From positions 1 through 64,000 of the forward strand of contig PHBP01000008.1 in assembly GCA_002842035.1 (NCBI GenBank): 64,000 nt of DNA, in the 5' to 3' direction. The notes below the pieces were generated by a model. That model did not search any database. It saw nothing but the letters and a program-made list of their open reading frames with translations, and was not told the origin of the DNA. A program made the position numbers and the translations under genes. Numbering within the stretch: position 1 is the stretch's first letter; every line of letters starts with the position of its first letter. Positions 48,847 to 57,875 of the stretch are shown here, piece after piece. This stretch comes from Candidatus Cloacimonetes bacterium HGW-Cloacimonetes-2 (GTDB lineage Bacteria > Cloacimonadota > Cloacimonadia > Cloacimonadales > Cloacimonadaceae).

Positions 48847-50048
48847 AAGGATTTACCAGTATAGACGATGCCATCCTGGCAATCAAAGCCGGTGAGATGA
48901 TTATCGTCGTGGATGACGAAAACAGAGAGAACGAAGGCGACCTCCTGATGGCAGCCGACAAGGTTAGCCCTGCCGCTGTAAACTTTATGATCACTCACGG
49001 CAAAGGATTGCTCTGTGTACCAATGGAAGAAGACAGACTCTCACGTCTGGAGATTCCCTTGATGACCAATGAGATTACAGAGCGTCACGGTACCAAATTT
49101 ACCATCTCAGTGGATGCCATCGAAGGCACAACCACCGGGATCTCAGCAGCCGAGAGAGCCCTTACCATCAAGCTCCTGGCTGATCCACGCTCTCGTCCCG
49201 AGCAGTTTATGCGCCCGGGTCACATTTTCCCTCTAAGAGCCGAGAAAGGCGGTGTCCTAAAACGTGCCGGACATACAGAAGCAGCCGTTGATCTGGCTCG
49301 ACTGGCAGGACTCTCCCCCATCGGGGCAATCTGTGAAATCATCCGTGAAGACGGTGAGATGGCTCGCCTTGACGACCTCTATCCCTTTGCAGAAAAGCAC
49401 TCACTCAAGATGATCACAATTGCAGATCTGATTGACTACCGCAGGCACAAAGAGAAGCTCGTGAAGCAGGTCAGCAAAGCCCAGCTTCCTACCGACTACG
49501 GTATGTTTGAGATATCTACTTACATCAGCACAGTGAGTGATGAGTATCATATTGCCCTCACTATGGGCGAGATCAGCAAGGAAGAACCTATCTTGGTGAG
49601 AGTTCATTCCGAATGCCTTACCGGGGATGCTCTGCACTCCAGGCGTTGTGATTGCGGAGAGCAGCTAAAGCGTTCCTTTGAAGTAATCTCCGAGGCAGGC
49701 AAAGGCGTTATCCTCTATATGCGTCAGGAAGGACGTGGTATCGGATTGTTAAACAAGATCAAAGCTTATCACTTGCAGGATAATGGACGCGATACTGTCC
49801 AAGCTAATATCGAGCTGGGTTTTGATGCAGACCTGCGTGATTACGGCATTGGAGCTCAGATACTCAAGGATTTGGGGCTCAGAAAGATCCGCCTCCTGAC
49901 AAACAATCCCAAGAAGATCATCGGACTGCAGGGCTATGGACTGGAGATTGTCGATCGCGTACCTATTGAAATACAGCCAGTCAACGACAACCTCAGCTAC
50001 CTACAGACCAAGAAAGACAAGATGGGACACATCCTCAATGGCATCTGA
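48843..50048 (+). CDS. ribBA: Bifunctional DHBP synthase / GTP cyclohydrolase II (RibBA)
   Basis: Makes the two precursors of riboflavin. Residues 1-200 form the RibB domain ([18 protein letters not shown], then [13 protein letters not shown]), residues 205-401 form RibA with zinc ligands [18 protein letters not shown] and the [13 protein letters not shown] loop. Length 401 is standard for the fused enzyme. It sits in the middle of the operon, 4 bp overlap upstream and 11 bp overlap downstream, unusual company for a riboflavin gene. Confidence 0.95.
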   Translation: MKGFTSIDDAILAIKAGEMIIVVDDENRENEGDLLMAADKVSPAAVNFMITHGKGLLCVPMEEDRLSRLEIPLMTNEITERHGTKFTISVDAIEGTTTGISAAERALTIKLLADPRSRPEQFMRPGHIFPLRAEKGGVLKRAGHTEAAVDLARLAGLSPIGAICEIIREDGEMARLDDLYPFAEKHSLKMITIADLIDYRRHKEKLVKQVSKAQLPTDYGMFEISTYISTVSDEYHIALTMGEISKEEPILVRVHSECLTGDALHSRRCDCGEQLKRSFEVISEAGKGVILYMRQEGRGIGLLNKIKAYHLQDNGRDTVQANIELGFDADLRDYGIGAQILKDLGLRKIRLLTNNPKKIIGLQGYGLEIVDRVPIEIQPVNDNLSYLQTKKDKMGHILNGI

Positions 50049-50841
50049 TAGCAGATACCTTTCAAGACTAATACTGTCGCTGTTTCTACTGCTATCCGGC
50101 ATTATGCTCCACGCAAAAGAGCCGGTCTTTCCCGCTCCGGTGGGATTCGTAAATGACTTTGCCGGTATATTGGCAGACAGCACCAAGGTTTCAATCAACG
50201 ACTGGGCTATTGAGCTCAAAGAAAAGACCGATGTAGAATATGCCATCGCTATCTTTAGTGACTTGCAGGGGATGAACGAGCTGGATTATGCCGTAAAACT
50301 CTGGGAAGCATGGAAGATAGGTAATAGCAACGACGAAGGGGTCTTGCTTGTGATGGGAGTAAACGACCGCAGAATCCGCATCGAGGTCGGCTATGGCTCC
50401 GAAGGCTATGTCACAGACGCTTTCTCATCCCAGGTATTGGGAGAGATGCGCAAATTCCTTACCAAAGGCAGTGAAGACTGGAACCAAGCCTTTATGCAGG
50501 CAAGCCTGATCATCCTGGGTCAGATTGCCGGCGAGAAAGGCGTTACCCTCACAGGGATGCCCGAATACCGCAACAAAGGCTCAGAAAGAGCTGCAGGCGG
50601 TGGTGTGGCGACCCTGGTCATCTTCATCATCCTGGTCATCGTTACGCGAGGCAGGATCTTTGAATGGCTCCTCTGGATGTCCATTCTGGGTGGACGCGGT
50701 GGCGGCACCTGGGGCGGCGGAGGTTCCTGGGGAGGAGGCGGTAAGAGCGGAGGCTCCAGCGGTGGCTTTGGCGGATTTGGTGGCTTTGGCGGTTTCGGAG
50801 GAGGCCGTTCCGGTGGTGGTGGTGCAGGAGGAGGTTTTTAA
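50038..50841 (+). CDS. TPM-domain (YgcG-like) membrane protein with glycine-rich tail
   Basis: A 267-residue exported protein. The ATG at 50038 overlaps the ribBA stop and starts a clear signal peptide (residues 5-25); a longer upstream frame lacks support. The TPM domain (about 33-165; [31 protein letters not shown]) faces the periplasm, a transmembrane helix (about 188-206) follows and the tail is almost only Gly, Ser and Phe, as is typical of YgcG proteins. The function of the family in bacteria is unsettled; photosystem repair is known only in plants. Confidence 0.88.
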   Translation: MASDSRYLSRLILSLFLLLSGIMLHAKEPVFPAPVGFVNDFAGILADSTKVSINDWAIELKEKTDVEYAIAIFSDLQGMNELDYAVKLWEAWKIGNSNDEGVLLVMGVNDRRIRIEVGYGSEGYVTDAFSSQVLGEMRKFLTKGSEDWNQAFMQASLIILGQIAGEKGVTLTGMPEYRNKGSERAAGGGVATLVIFIILVIVTRGRIFEWLLWMSILGGRGGGTWGGGGSWGGGGKSGGSSGGFGGFGGFGGFGGGRSGGGGAGGGF

Positions 50842-51425
50842 TGATATTTCTCAAATCCTTATTGTTCATAGTGTGGAACGTCGCCATAGGCGTATCCCTG
50901 GTTTATCTCTTCAACTGGCTGCTCTTCAATCGTAAAGCACGTTATATCTTCAATTGGCGTATCCCGCTCACACCCGGATTCCTGGTTAGCAAAAGAGACT
51001 GGCTCTTCACCAAAGCCAAGGATATTCTGCACGACTATCTGAATCAAGCCACAGATTATGCCCGTAAAAACGGCTATCTTGCCAAGTGGGAACAAGCCAT
51101 TCGGGACATAGTCTTCGAGAAGGTCTCGTTCATTGAAGACTGGCCCCTGATCCCCAGATCGATCAAATTGCAGATCAAGGGACGCTTGGCAGAAGCTGCC
51201 AAGGGAATAGCCTCATCGCTGCTTCGCAAGCTTGTGCCACATCTGATCGAGCAGTGGCGAGTGGAACATATGATCGAAGATTTTGACGAGAAGTTTAGTA
51301 TCGAGTTCTTTTACGGCTACTTCAAGCAGTACGTTTACAAGCCTCTGATCTACATCTTTATGGGCTTGAACTTCCTGATTGGCGTCACCAATATGATCCT
51401 CTATCTACTATTGTCCATATTCTAA
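50841..51425 (+). CDS. Membrane protein, short DUF445-like
   Basis: A 194-residue protein with hydrophobic helices at both ends (about 5-28 and 170-193) and an amphipathic helical middle. The segment IPLTPGFLVSKRDWL resembles the start of DUF445/YheB proteins, where it follows the first helix, but the protein is only half the usual length. Its start codon overlaps the TPM stop (TAATG). No function can be given. Confidence 0.6.
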   Translation: MIFLKSLLFIVWNVAIGVSLVYLFNWLLFNRKARYIFNWRIPLTPGFLVSKRDWLFTKAKDILHDYLNQATDYARKNGYLAKWEQAIRDIVFEKVSFIEDWPLIPRSIKLQIKGRLAEAAKGIASSLLRKLVPHLIEQWRVEHMIEDFDEKFSIEFFYGYFKQYVYKPLIYIFMGLNFLIGVTNMILYLLLSIF

Positions 51426-51431
51426 TGTAAG

Positions 51432-52595
51432 ATGCGTAAACACCGTCTCTTGCGGAAGCTACTCGGTCCCGACCTGATGAGGGCTGACAACCGCAAGCTG
51501 ATCGTTCGTTTCTTTTACGTCTGCCTCTTTATACTCCTGCTGCTTCTGCTCTCCAGTTGGCTGGTCTGGCTGTTTGAGACCGATGCCAAAAGCCCCAGCA
51601 TCCGCAGTTTCTGGGATGGACTCTGGTGGGCAGTAGTCACAATCGCCACAGTCGGTTATGGCGATGTCGTCCCCGGTACATCCGCCGGCAGGGTAGTCGG
51701 ATACATCCTTATCGTAATGGGCTTTGTCCTGCTTTCAGTCTTCACAGGCTTAATCGCCTCGCTGTTTGTGGAAGACAAACTCAAAGGAGCCAAAGGTTTG
51801 AAACAGATCAGAACTCACAATCACATAATTATTTGCGGCTGGAACAAGACTGCCTCATCCATCCTGACAGCCCTGCAGGAAAAGAGTCCCGACAACTTGG
51901 AAATCTGCCTCGTGATGAATCAAAGCGCAGAGTTCTTTGAAAGCCTCGAAAGCCAGTATGCTGCTCTCCAACTGAAGTTTATCCGTGGCGAACCCAGCCA
52001 GGAAGAAGTGCTCAAACGTGCCTCAGTCTCTACTGCATCCCAAGTAATAGTGCTTGCAGACGAGAACCTCGACCGCCTGGTTGCAGACGACCGTAGCATC
52101 ATTATTGCCAATACTTTGCAGTATATGATCGCCAAAGACAAGATCACTGTCCAACTGCTCAATCCGGATAATGTAAGCCTGCTTTCCCGCAGCGGAATCA
52201 ATGACATCGTCGTTTTTGACGATATAGGAGGCTATCTCCTGGCAGATAATATCTTGGATAATAGCAGCTTATGCATCTATAGCGAACTGCTTCGCGCCAA
52301 AGACAAACATCTGCATACGATTCCCATACCGGCTGAATTCGTCGGCAAAAGCTATGGCAGTTTCTTCGATCACACCTACGCACAAAACCAAAAGCTGCTC
52401 CTGGGCTTGATCAATAAAGAACCGGTTTTGGAGCTTGATTCCATCTTTTCCGATGACACCTCCGCTATCGACCAATTCATCAAGACTACCCTGGCAAAAT
52501 CCCGCAAACTACGTCCGGAAGAGCGCGCCAACATTCGGTGGAATCCATCCCGCGAGAGCTTGATCCAAGACAATGACCATGCGATTGTGATGTGA
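51432..52595 (+). CDS. Two-helix potassium channel with RCK domains
   Basis: A 387-residue protein: transmembrane helices at about 28-48 and 84-110, pore loop with the selectivity filter TVGYGD at 73-78, then a cytoplasmic RCK/TrkA-N domain (IIICGWNKTASSILTAL) and a second, shorter regulatory domain. Similar in plan to MthK-like channels, but the Rossmann start lacks a full GxGxxG. It is the second potassium pathway in the operon and lies 6 bp after the DUF445-like gene. Confidence 0.9.
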   Translation: MRKHRLLRKLLGPDLMRADNRKLIVRFFYVCLFILLLLLLSSWLVWLFETDAKSPSIRSFWDGLWWAVVTIATVGYGDVVPGTSAGRVVGYILIVMGFVLLSVFTGLIASLFVEDKLKGAKGLKQIRTHNHIIICGWNKTASSILTALQEKSPDNLEICLVMNQSAEFFESLESQYAALQLKFIRGEPSQEEVLKRASVSTASQVIVLADENLDRLVADDRSIIIANTLQYMIAKDKITVQLLNPDNVSLLSRSGINDIVVFDDIGGYLLADNILDNSSLCIYSELLRAKDKHLHTIPIPAEFVGKSYGSFFDHTYAQNQKLLLGLINKEPVLELDSIFSDDTSAIDQFIKTTLAKSRKLRPEERANIRWNPSRESLIQDNDHAIVM

Positions 52596-52604
52596 GGTAA
52601 GAGT

Positions 52605-53102
52605 ATGATTGATATAGCATTACTTCAAAAGGTCAGGATCTTCTCAGGGCTCTATCCCCAGCAAATGCAACTCCTACAATCGATCCTCAAAGAAGCCCGC
52701 TTTTCCAAAGGCGATTACATCCTCAAAGAGGACAGCCTGGGTGATACAATCTACCTGCTTACAGAAGGTAAGGTAAAGGTCACCAAGGAATTAGTAAAAG
52801 GGATAGACGAGAATAAATCCGGCGACAAAGTGCTGGCAAGCCTTGAGGCCAGCCTCCTCCCCACCTTCGGGGAAAACGGCATTCTGGGTCACGCACCCAG
52901 AACAGCAAACGTCATTGCCGCAACGGATTGCCTCTTGTACTATATCACCAAACAGGATTTCGATCTGCTTGCCACAAAGGATGTCAACGCTGCCTATCAG
53001 ATTACTCTGAATATTGCGCAGGTGCTTTCCGACCGTTTGCATAGCACCGATGAAAACCTCGTTAAGCTGGCAACCGCTCTATACATAGCTGTTCAGCAAT
53101 AA
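52605..53102 (+). CDS. Stand-alone cyclic-nucleotide-binding domain protein
   Basis: A 165-residue soluble protein made only of a cNMP-binding beta-roll with flanking helices. The phosphate-binding cassette is intact: FGENGILGHAPRTANV with Glu 90 and Arg 99. There is no helix-turn-helix, so it is not a Crp-type regulator. Last gene of the run, directly after the channel gene, so it may gate the channel in trans (inference). GAGGTAAG precedes the ATG. Confidence 0.87.
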   Translation: MIDIALLQKVRIFSGLYPQQMQLLQSILKEARFSKGDYILKEDSLGDTIYLLTEGKVKVTKELVKGIDENKSGDKVLASLEASLLPTFGENGILGHAPRTANVIAATDCLLYYITKQDFDLLATKDVNAAYQITLNIAQVLSDRLHSTDENLVKLATALYIAVQQ

Positions 53103-53127
53103 CTTATCCACGATCGTCGGATTAAGG

Positions 53128-53253
53128 CACCCCATAGGGCTCTGCTTGATAGGATGCTTGTATCCTGCTTCTATCCTGCTTGAATCCTGCATGAACATGC
53201 ATGATACTACTGTCCTGCAAGGTTTTATGGATTATCGATTGAAAGGGTGGGCT
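53128..53253 (-). repeat. Intergenic repeat family A, copy 4
   Basis: Minus-strand reading starts CCACCCTTTCAATCGAT, continues with GCATGTTCATGCAG (itself a small hairpin with loop TTCA), then 11-bp units GATTCAAGCAG, GATAGAAGCAG and GATACAAGCATC, ending near CAAGCAGAGCCC. Lies between the convergent cNMP and acpS genes. Confidence 0.87.
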
Positions 53254-53274
53254 GAAAGGCTGGATTGGGGAAGT

Positions 53275-53658
53275 TTAGGCTCCGCTACTTTCCAGGATCA
53301 CGTAGGCAATGGCATAATCCTTTTCGTGGCTGAGAGATAGGTGGAGTCCGTCAATACCGTGCACGCGGACATATTCCAGGCTGGCATTGTGTAGAACGAG
53401 CTCCGGTTTGCCCAATTCATCGGAGACCACTTCGATATCTGCCCAATTGATTTTACCATCCCAGCCTGTACCAATCGCTTTCATCACAGCTTCTTTGGCA
53501 GCAAAGCGTGCAGCATAGCTTTGGTATTTTGATGCCCTTGATTCGCAATAAGCTATTTCATTTGGGGTGAAGACCTTATCCACAAAGCGGGGATTGTTTG
53601 TGATAGTGCGTTCCAATCTCGAAACCTGGATAATATCAGTGCCTATACCTTTGATCAC
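53275..53658 (-). CDS. acpS: Holo-[acyl-carrier-protein] synthase (AcpS)
   Basis: Attaches 4'-phosphopantetheine to acyl carrier protein. The 127-residue protein shows the magnesium and CoA-binding motifs GIGTDIIQVSRLER (start) and RFAAKEAVMKAIGTG (about 53-67), and the C-terminal HLSLSHEKDYAIAYV. Last gene of a minus-strand pair, overlapping ogt by 4 bp. Confidence 0.94.
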   Translation of the reverse strand: MIKGIGTDIIQVSRLERTITNNPRFVDKVFTPNEIAYCESRASKYQSYAARFAAKEAVMKAIGTGWDGKINWADIEVVSDELGKPELVLHNASLEYVRVHGIDGLHLSLSHEKDYAIAYVILESSGA

Positions 53659-54101
53659 GAGAGGTTTCCCTCCAATCTCAGGAGCATTTCCTTGAGCTCC
53701 AATCCCCCGGCATAACCGCGCAGGTTGCCGTCTTTGCCGATTACTCTGTGGCAGGGGATAATGATGGCTATGGGGTTCTTGTTGATAGCGTTACCGACTG
53801 CGCGAGAAGCCTTTGGACGGCCAATCGCCACGGCAATCTCGCTGTATGTCCGGCTCTCACCATAAGGTATTTTTAGCAGCTCTTCCCAGACCAGCTTTTG
53901 GAAGTCTGTACCCTCGGGAGCGAGAGGCAGATCAAAGCTGCTGCGACTACCTTCAAAGTATTCCTGGAGCTGCTCTTTGACTTGCTGTTCCAGAGCGGTC
54001 AGGGGACGCTGGGTCTCCTCACCTGTTCTGAAGCTCAAGGATACAATCGCATCCTCTGAGCAGATCAAATCGAGCTTGAGGCTTATCTTCATTGGTTTCA
54101 T
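53655..54101 (-). CDS. ogt: Methylated-DNA-protein-cysteine methyltransferase
   Basis: Repairs O6-methylguanine by transferring the methyl group to its own cysteine. The 148-residue protein has the active-site IPCHRVIGKDGNLRGYAGG (Cys near 116) and the recognition helix YSEIAVAIGRPKASRAVG. It lacks the N-terminal Ada domains, so it is the stand-alone type. In-frame starts at 54101 and 54092 are both possible. Confidence 0.92.
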   Translation of the reverse strand: MKPMKISLKLDLICSEDAIVSLSFRTGEETQRPLTALEQQVKEQLQEYFEGSRSSFDLPLAPEGTDFQKLVWEELLKIPYGESRTYSEIAVAIGRPKASRAVGNAINKNPIAIIIPCHRVIGKDGNLRGYAGGLELKEMLLRLEGNLS

Positions 54102-54138
54102 AGGCTTGCCTTGTATTAGCTTGGTATGTCTGAGCTAA

Positions 54139-54172
54139 AGAAAAAGCCCCAAACCAGCGGGTGGCAGGGGCT
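54139..54172 (-). terminator. Terminator of the rpsP-rplS operon
   Basis: AGCCCC (54145-54150) and GGGGCT (54167-54172) pair; on the minus strand TTTTTCTTT follows. It lies 22 bp after the rplS stop and about 38 bp before the ogt start. Confidence 0.8.
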
Positions 54173-54193
54173 GTGAATCTGTGAATTACGCAT

Positions 54194-54547
54194 TTAGGCA
54201 GTGAATCTTCTGCGTTCTTTGATCCTGCCGGCTTTGCCTTTGGCGCTGCGCAGGTAGAACAGCTTGGCGCGACGGACTTGACCGTGACGGACGATCTCGA
54301 GTCTGTCGATATTGGGTGAATGTTGCGGGAAAATTCTTTCCACGCCGATACCATTCGACACCTTGCGTACTGTGAAGGATTTGGAAATTCCGGCTCCACG
54401 CTTCTGTATGACGATGCCTTGGAAAACCTGAATACGCTCTTTGCTTCCTTCTTTTATTTTATAATGGACCTTGACCGTATCGCCTACGCGATAATCGGGA
54501 AAGTCGGTTCTGATTTGGTCTCTGCCGATTGTTTGCAGAATATCCAT
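54194..54547 (-). CDS. rplS: 50S ribosomal protein L19
   Basis: A 117-residue ribosomal protein at the subunit interface. Family signatures: [37 protein letters not shown]. The ATG at 54547 is chosen since GGAGG lies 4 bases upstream; an earlier ATG (54559) would sit before that ribosome site. The start lies inside the tail of the upstream RNA methyltransferase gene. Confidence 0.96.
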   Translation of the reverse strand: MDILQTIGRDQIRTDFPDYRVGDTVKVHYKIKEGSKERIQVFQGIVIQKRGAGISKSFTVRKVSNGIGVERIFPQHSPNIDRLEIVRHGQVRRAKLFYLRSAKGKAGRIKERRRFTA

Positions 54548-55118
54548 GGTTCCTCCCATTTATATTTTCGGAAGTGATGCGGTCCAGCACTATGGCAACT
54601 GCACTGCGAACAGAAAGATGATTGTAAGATCCTGTGCCCTTTATCGGCATCAGGATGTAATCCGCAGAACGGTGAATTTCTTCAGCGAGGCCATAACCGG
54701 TGCCAAACAAAAGCAGTGCCGGACGAGAGCCTGCGCAAAGTGAATCGAGATCCCCAAAGCTGATCTGCCCCGGGATCTCCCTTGCAGTGGTCGTTATTAC
54801 TATGGGCTGCAACCCTTCCTGACTTGTAATCTGTGATATGAGCGCTTCGATACTCTCTTGACAAGTCACCCTGGCAAGAGCTTCCCGACGGTCGGGATTG
54901 TAGAGCAGTGCGTCGTTTGTATCCCAGAAATCGAGGATACGCCCGACCATCTCCCTTTGAAGCGGATCGGGACTGATAATAGTATAAGATTCAATACCGT
55001 AACAGGCGGCTGTTCTGGCAATATCGTGGATATCAAGATTGGCGATCGAGGTCATAATGACCTTCCCGTACTTGTTATAAACGGGGTAATGCACCAATGC
55101 CAGGTATAGCTTAGTCAC
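54459..55118 (-). CDS. Predicted SAM-dependent RNA methyltransferase (Methyltrn_RNA_4)
   Basis: A 219-residue protein of the SPOUT-like family found between trmD and rplS in many bacteria. The N-terminal [20 protein letters not shown] and [11 protein letters not shown], and C-terminal [31 protein letters not shown], are family marks of the knotted fold. The conserved part ends near residue 186; about 33 extra, basic and low-complexity residues follow and overlap rplS by 89 bp. The start is GTG and overlaps trmD by 8 bp. RNA target unknown. Confidence 0.85.
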   Translation of the reverse strand: MTKLYLALVHYPVYNKYGKVIMTSIANLDIHDIARTAACYGIESYTIISPDPLQREMVGRILDFWDTNDALLYNPDRREALARVTCQESIEALISQITSQEGLQPIVITTTAREIPGQISFGDLDSLCAGSRPALLLFGTGYGLAEEIHRSADYILMPIKGTGSYNHLSVRSAVAIVLDRITSENINGRNHGYSANNRQRPNQNRLSRLSRRRYGQGPL

Positions 55119-55788
55119 GCTTGAGAAGATCCGGCCTGCGCATTCTGGTCAGCAACGAGGCTTGGTCTTTTGCCCAGGCAGTGATCTTTTTGTGATTGCC
55201 TTGCTTCAGCACTTCCGGAACACCCAATCCCATTATTTCTTCAGGACGGGTATAGCAGGGAAAGCCAAGCAAGCCATTGTAAAATGAATCACTTTCAGCA
55301 GATCCGATATCGGAAAGAACTCCCGGCAATAGCCGCGCCACTCCATCGATGAAGACCATTGCTGCCAGCTCTCCGCCTGAAACGACGTAATCTCCAATAG
55401 AGATCTCATCGCTGACGGCAAGATCGCGGACGCGCTGATCAATGTCTTTGTAGTGGCCGCAAAGGAGTATCATACGATCCAGCTTGCTGTAATGCAGCAG
55501 GATGTCCTGAGTAAGCGGTCTGCCTTGTGGGCTGAAGTAGATCACTGGAGCGGGGCCATCATCGAGAACACTATCGATTGCTTTGATGACGGGCTCTGCC
55601 TGCATAACCATTCCGGCAAAACCGCCATACGCGTAGTCATCGACTTGACGATGCTTGTTTGTGCTAAAATCACGGATATCGGTAAAGCGGAGCTCCAAAG
55701 CCTCCTGACGGATGGCTTTGCCGATCATACTGCTGCTTTTAAAGCCTTCAAAGATCCCCGGGAAGAGGGTAAGCGTGTTTATCAGCAC
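55111..55788 (-). CDS. trmD: tRNA (guanine-N1)-methyltransferase (TrmD)
   Basis: Makes m1G37 in tRNAs reading CNN/CGG codons, preventing frameshifts. The 225-residue length is normal. Trefoil-knot motifs: DDYAYGGFAGMVMQAEP (about 51-67), FSPQGRPLTQ, LLCGHYKDIDQRV and IGDYVVSGGELAAM. Start codon is GTG. Encoded between rimM and the RNA methyltransferase. Confidence 0.95.
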   Translation of the reverse strand: MLINTLTLFPGIFEGFKSSSMIGKAIRQEALELRFTDIRDFSTNKHRQVDDYAYGGFAGMVMQAEPVIKAIDSVLDDGPAPVIYFSPQGRPLTQDILLHYSKLDRMILLCGHYKDIDQRVRDLAVSDEISIGDYVVSGGELAAMVFIDGVARLLPGVLSDIGSAESDSFYNGLLGFPCYTRPEEIMGLGVPEVLKQGNHKKITAWAKDQASLLTRMRRPDLLKRD

Positions 55789-55792
55789 GGCT

Positions 55793-56305
55793 TTAGTCCT
55801 CCTGCGGGATTAGCTCTTCCAGGTTGGTTAGCTCGATAACAGCTGCTTCGGCATCCGCGCTGCTCACAAAGTGATCAACGAAAGGTACCAAGAGCTCCTG
55901 CTCGTCCGAGCTTTCAATCTCCAGAACGTATTGGGCATTATTGTGAAAGTATGACCTGAGCGTTCCTATCTGCTTCCCCTGATGCAAAACAATTGCACCA
56001 ATGAGAGCATCAAGCTCGTCGTCCTCAGATTCCATATCCTCGGGAGCAACAGCCAGAATAACTTCCCGGTGCTTCTGACGCTCCTGACGGATACCATCCT
56101 CGCGGAACTTGATCCATATCTTCTTATCAGTCTCTTTTAGTTCACTGATACTAACGTAAAACACTCTATCGCTGTTAAAGATCAGAAACACCTCATCAAG
56201 CTCCTGGAGCAAGTCCCGATACTGCGGTTTCACCATTATATGGTAATATCCATCAGCATCAAGACCGCCAAGCCTGCCTATTCCGATGAGGTCTTGAAGG
56301 TTCAT
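55793..56305 (-). CDS. rimM: Ribosome maturation factor RimM
   Basis: Assists 30S head assembly around S19. A 170-residue protein with the N-terminal RimM barrel (LIGIGRLGGLDADGYYHIM) and a PRC-barrel C-terminal domain ending in LTNLEELIPQED; the usual IPYVDEFV-like core appears as VPFVDHFV. Its ATG follows the khpA stop without a gap. Confidence 0.92.
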   Translation of the reverse strand: MNLQDLIGIGRLGGLDADGYYHIMVKPQYRDLLQELDEVFLIFNSDRVFYVSISELKETDKKIWIKFREDGIRQERQKHREVILAVAPEDMESEDDELDALIGAIVLHQGKQIGTLRSYFHNNAQYVLEIESSDEQELLVPFVDHFVSSADAEAAVIELTNLEELIPQED

Positions 56306-56536
56306 TTATTCGATAATTTCGAGTTCTGCTCGTTTTCCTTGCTTGGTGCTCACTGCGTTGATGATCACACGGATAGCACCGGCAGTTCTGCCGCGCTTTC
56401 CGATCACCTTACCGATGTCGCTCTTAGCCACTCTAAGTTCATAGAGAGTAATCTTGTCTCCGGCAATCTCAGTGATGTTGACTTCGCTGGGATCATCAAC
56501 CAGAGCCTTGACCATAAATTCAATAAGCTCTTTCAT
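56306..56536 (-). CDS. khpA: KH-domain RNA-binding protein KhpA
   Basis: A 76-residue single KH domain; the RNA-binding GxxG loop is GKRG in KSDIGKVIGKRGRTAGAIR (about 40-58). In other bacteria it pairs with KhpB and binds many RNAs. Its place between rpsP and rimM is the widely conserved one. Confidence 0.95.
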   Translation of the reverse strand: MKELIEFMVKALVDDPSEVNITEIAGDKITLYELRVAKSDIGKVIGKRGRTAGAIRVIINAVSTKQGKRAELEIIE

Positions 56537-56567
56537 TTTGCACCTCTTAAGTACTAGACTTCAGTTC

Positions 56568-56858
56568 TCAGGCTTCTTGTTCGGCTTTCTTTTGGGCTAC
56601 CTTATGCTCGTGCCAAATCTGCAGGACGCCGGCTCTGCGAAGCAGTGAGCGCACTGTATCAGTAGGCTGGGCACCGACGCTCAGCCAGTAGATGGCACGA
56701 TCGGTTTCGACATTGAGCTTCAGGTCTTTCGGCTTGGGGTCGTACCAACCAACGCACTCAATATATTTGCCATCACGCTTTACGCGGGAATCGACAGCAA
56801 CGATGCGATAGAAGGGTTGGTTGTTGGCACCCATCCGTCTCAATCTCAGCTTGACCAT
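56568..56858 (-). CDS. rpsP: 30S ribosomal protein S16
   Basis: A 96-residue ribosomal protein beginning [19 protein letters not shown], with [11 protein letters not shown] in the middle. First gene of the ribosome/tRNA-modification operon. A TTGACG 66-71 bp upstream (56929-56924, minus strand) may be its -35 box. Confidence 0.96.
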   Translation of the reverse strand: MVKLRLRRMGANNQPFYRIVAVDSRVKRDGKYIECVGWYDPKPKDLKLNVETDRAIYWLSVGAQPTDTVRSLLRRAGVLQIWHEHKVAQKKAEQEA

Positions 56859-56923
56859 TATTTCTCCTTGTATTTCATTAACTTTTACACTTAGAGTGCC
56901 ACATTTTTACGGGAACACGATTT

Positions 56924-56929
56924 CGTCAA
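56924..56929 (-). promoter_or_regulatory. Possible -35 box of the rpsP operon
   Basis: TTGACG on the minus strand, 66 bp before the rpsP start, with TAAAAATG 20 bases further as a weak -10. Confidence 0.35.
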
Positions 56930-56980
56930 GCCATTTCTTTGGAAAAATATAGGGCTTGTGTGGCAGATTGATCACGCAGG

Positions 56981-57862
56981 CTAAAAGATCAGCTCTGAGA
57001 CATCAAATGGAATAGCTCCCCGATACTCGTAGGGCTTGGTGATTTCCATACCAAAGGCATCAATCACGACTGTTCCGCTGATTCGATAGGCAATTTCTCC
57101 CCTTACGACTCCGCCAAGAGCATTTATGATTGACTTGAAGTTGTTGATCCGCATAATCATAGTACCATTCTTGCTATAGATATCTTCTGTAAATCCAAGC
57201 TGATATTCAAGATTGGCAGTGCCCACTTTACGGTCGTTGATAAAGACCTCCGCGGGGAAATTCCTGAGCCTGAAGGACAGTCCATAAGGATTCAGGATCA
57301 AAAACTCAGATTTGACCTCTGTGGATGTAATACCCCAATCCGAGATATAAGTCCTCTGGAGGCGAAAGAGATCCTGCCCGTTTGCTGAAAACCTGGGTAT
57401 CAGATCCGAGATATAATCCCTGATATTAAGCTCATAAGGCTCCTCAAAACTTATCCGCTTAGTACAACCGAGAGCTTTGCCGCGCCCTTGCCCCACTATG
57501 TAAAAGAAGACAACCTGATCGGAGTGACTGATCATCTTGGCTGTCTTGCGGGTATCCAGGACTACATTGAAGTCAATATTGGTCGATCTGGTGCCCGGAA
57601 TCATAATCCTGTTGTTCATTCTGGCAGTTCCGATTGCCACTCTGTCACGATCCAAAAGCGTAAGATTGAGCTCATTCAATGTAAGCTTGTAACTATTGGG
57701 ATTATTTACTTTAACACTGATCAAAAGATTAGTCTGATCCGGCGTCATCGAGGCTATCCTGATATCGTGGATCTTATCAACTGTAGGCTTCTTGAAGAGC
57801 CGGCAAGAGCTGAGAACCATCACCAATACCAGCATAATGATTATCTGAATTGATCTTTTCAT
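56981..57862 (-). CDS. LEA14-like (WHy-domain) lipoprotein
   Basis: A 293-residue exported lipoprotein: lipobox LSSC (Cys 20), then two copies of an LEA type 2/WHy beta-sandwich. The first has ISVKVNNPNSYKLTLNELNL (about 49-68), the second EFLILNPYGLSFRLRNF (about 183-199), each with the Asn-Pro hallmark. Such proteins are linked to stress or membrane stability, but no activity is established. 13 bp downstream of asnB in the same direction. Confidence 0.85.
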   Translation of the reverse strand: MKRSIQIIIMLVLVMVLSSCRLFKKPTVDKIHDIRIASMTPDQTNLLISVKVNNPNSYKLTLNELNLTLLDRDRVAIGTARMNNRIMIPGTRSTNIDFNVVLDTRKTAKMISHSDQVVFFYIVGQGRGKALGCTKRISFEEPYELNIRDYISDLIPRFSANGQDLFRLQRTYISDWGITSTEVKSEFLILNPYGLSFRLRNFPAEVFINDRKVGTANLEYQLGFTEDIYSKNGTMIMRINNFKSIINALGGVVRGEIAYRISGTVVIDAFGMEITKPYEYRGAIPFDVSELIF

Positions 57863-57875
57863 TTCCTAAAATCCT

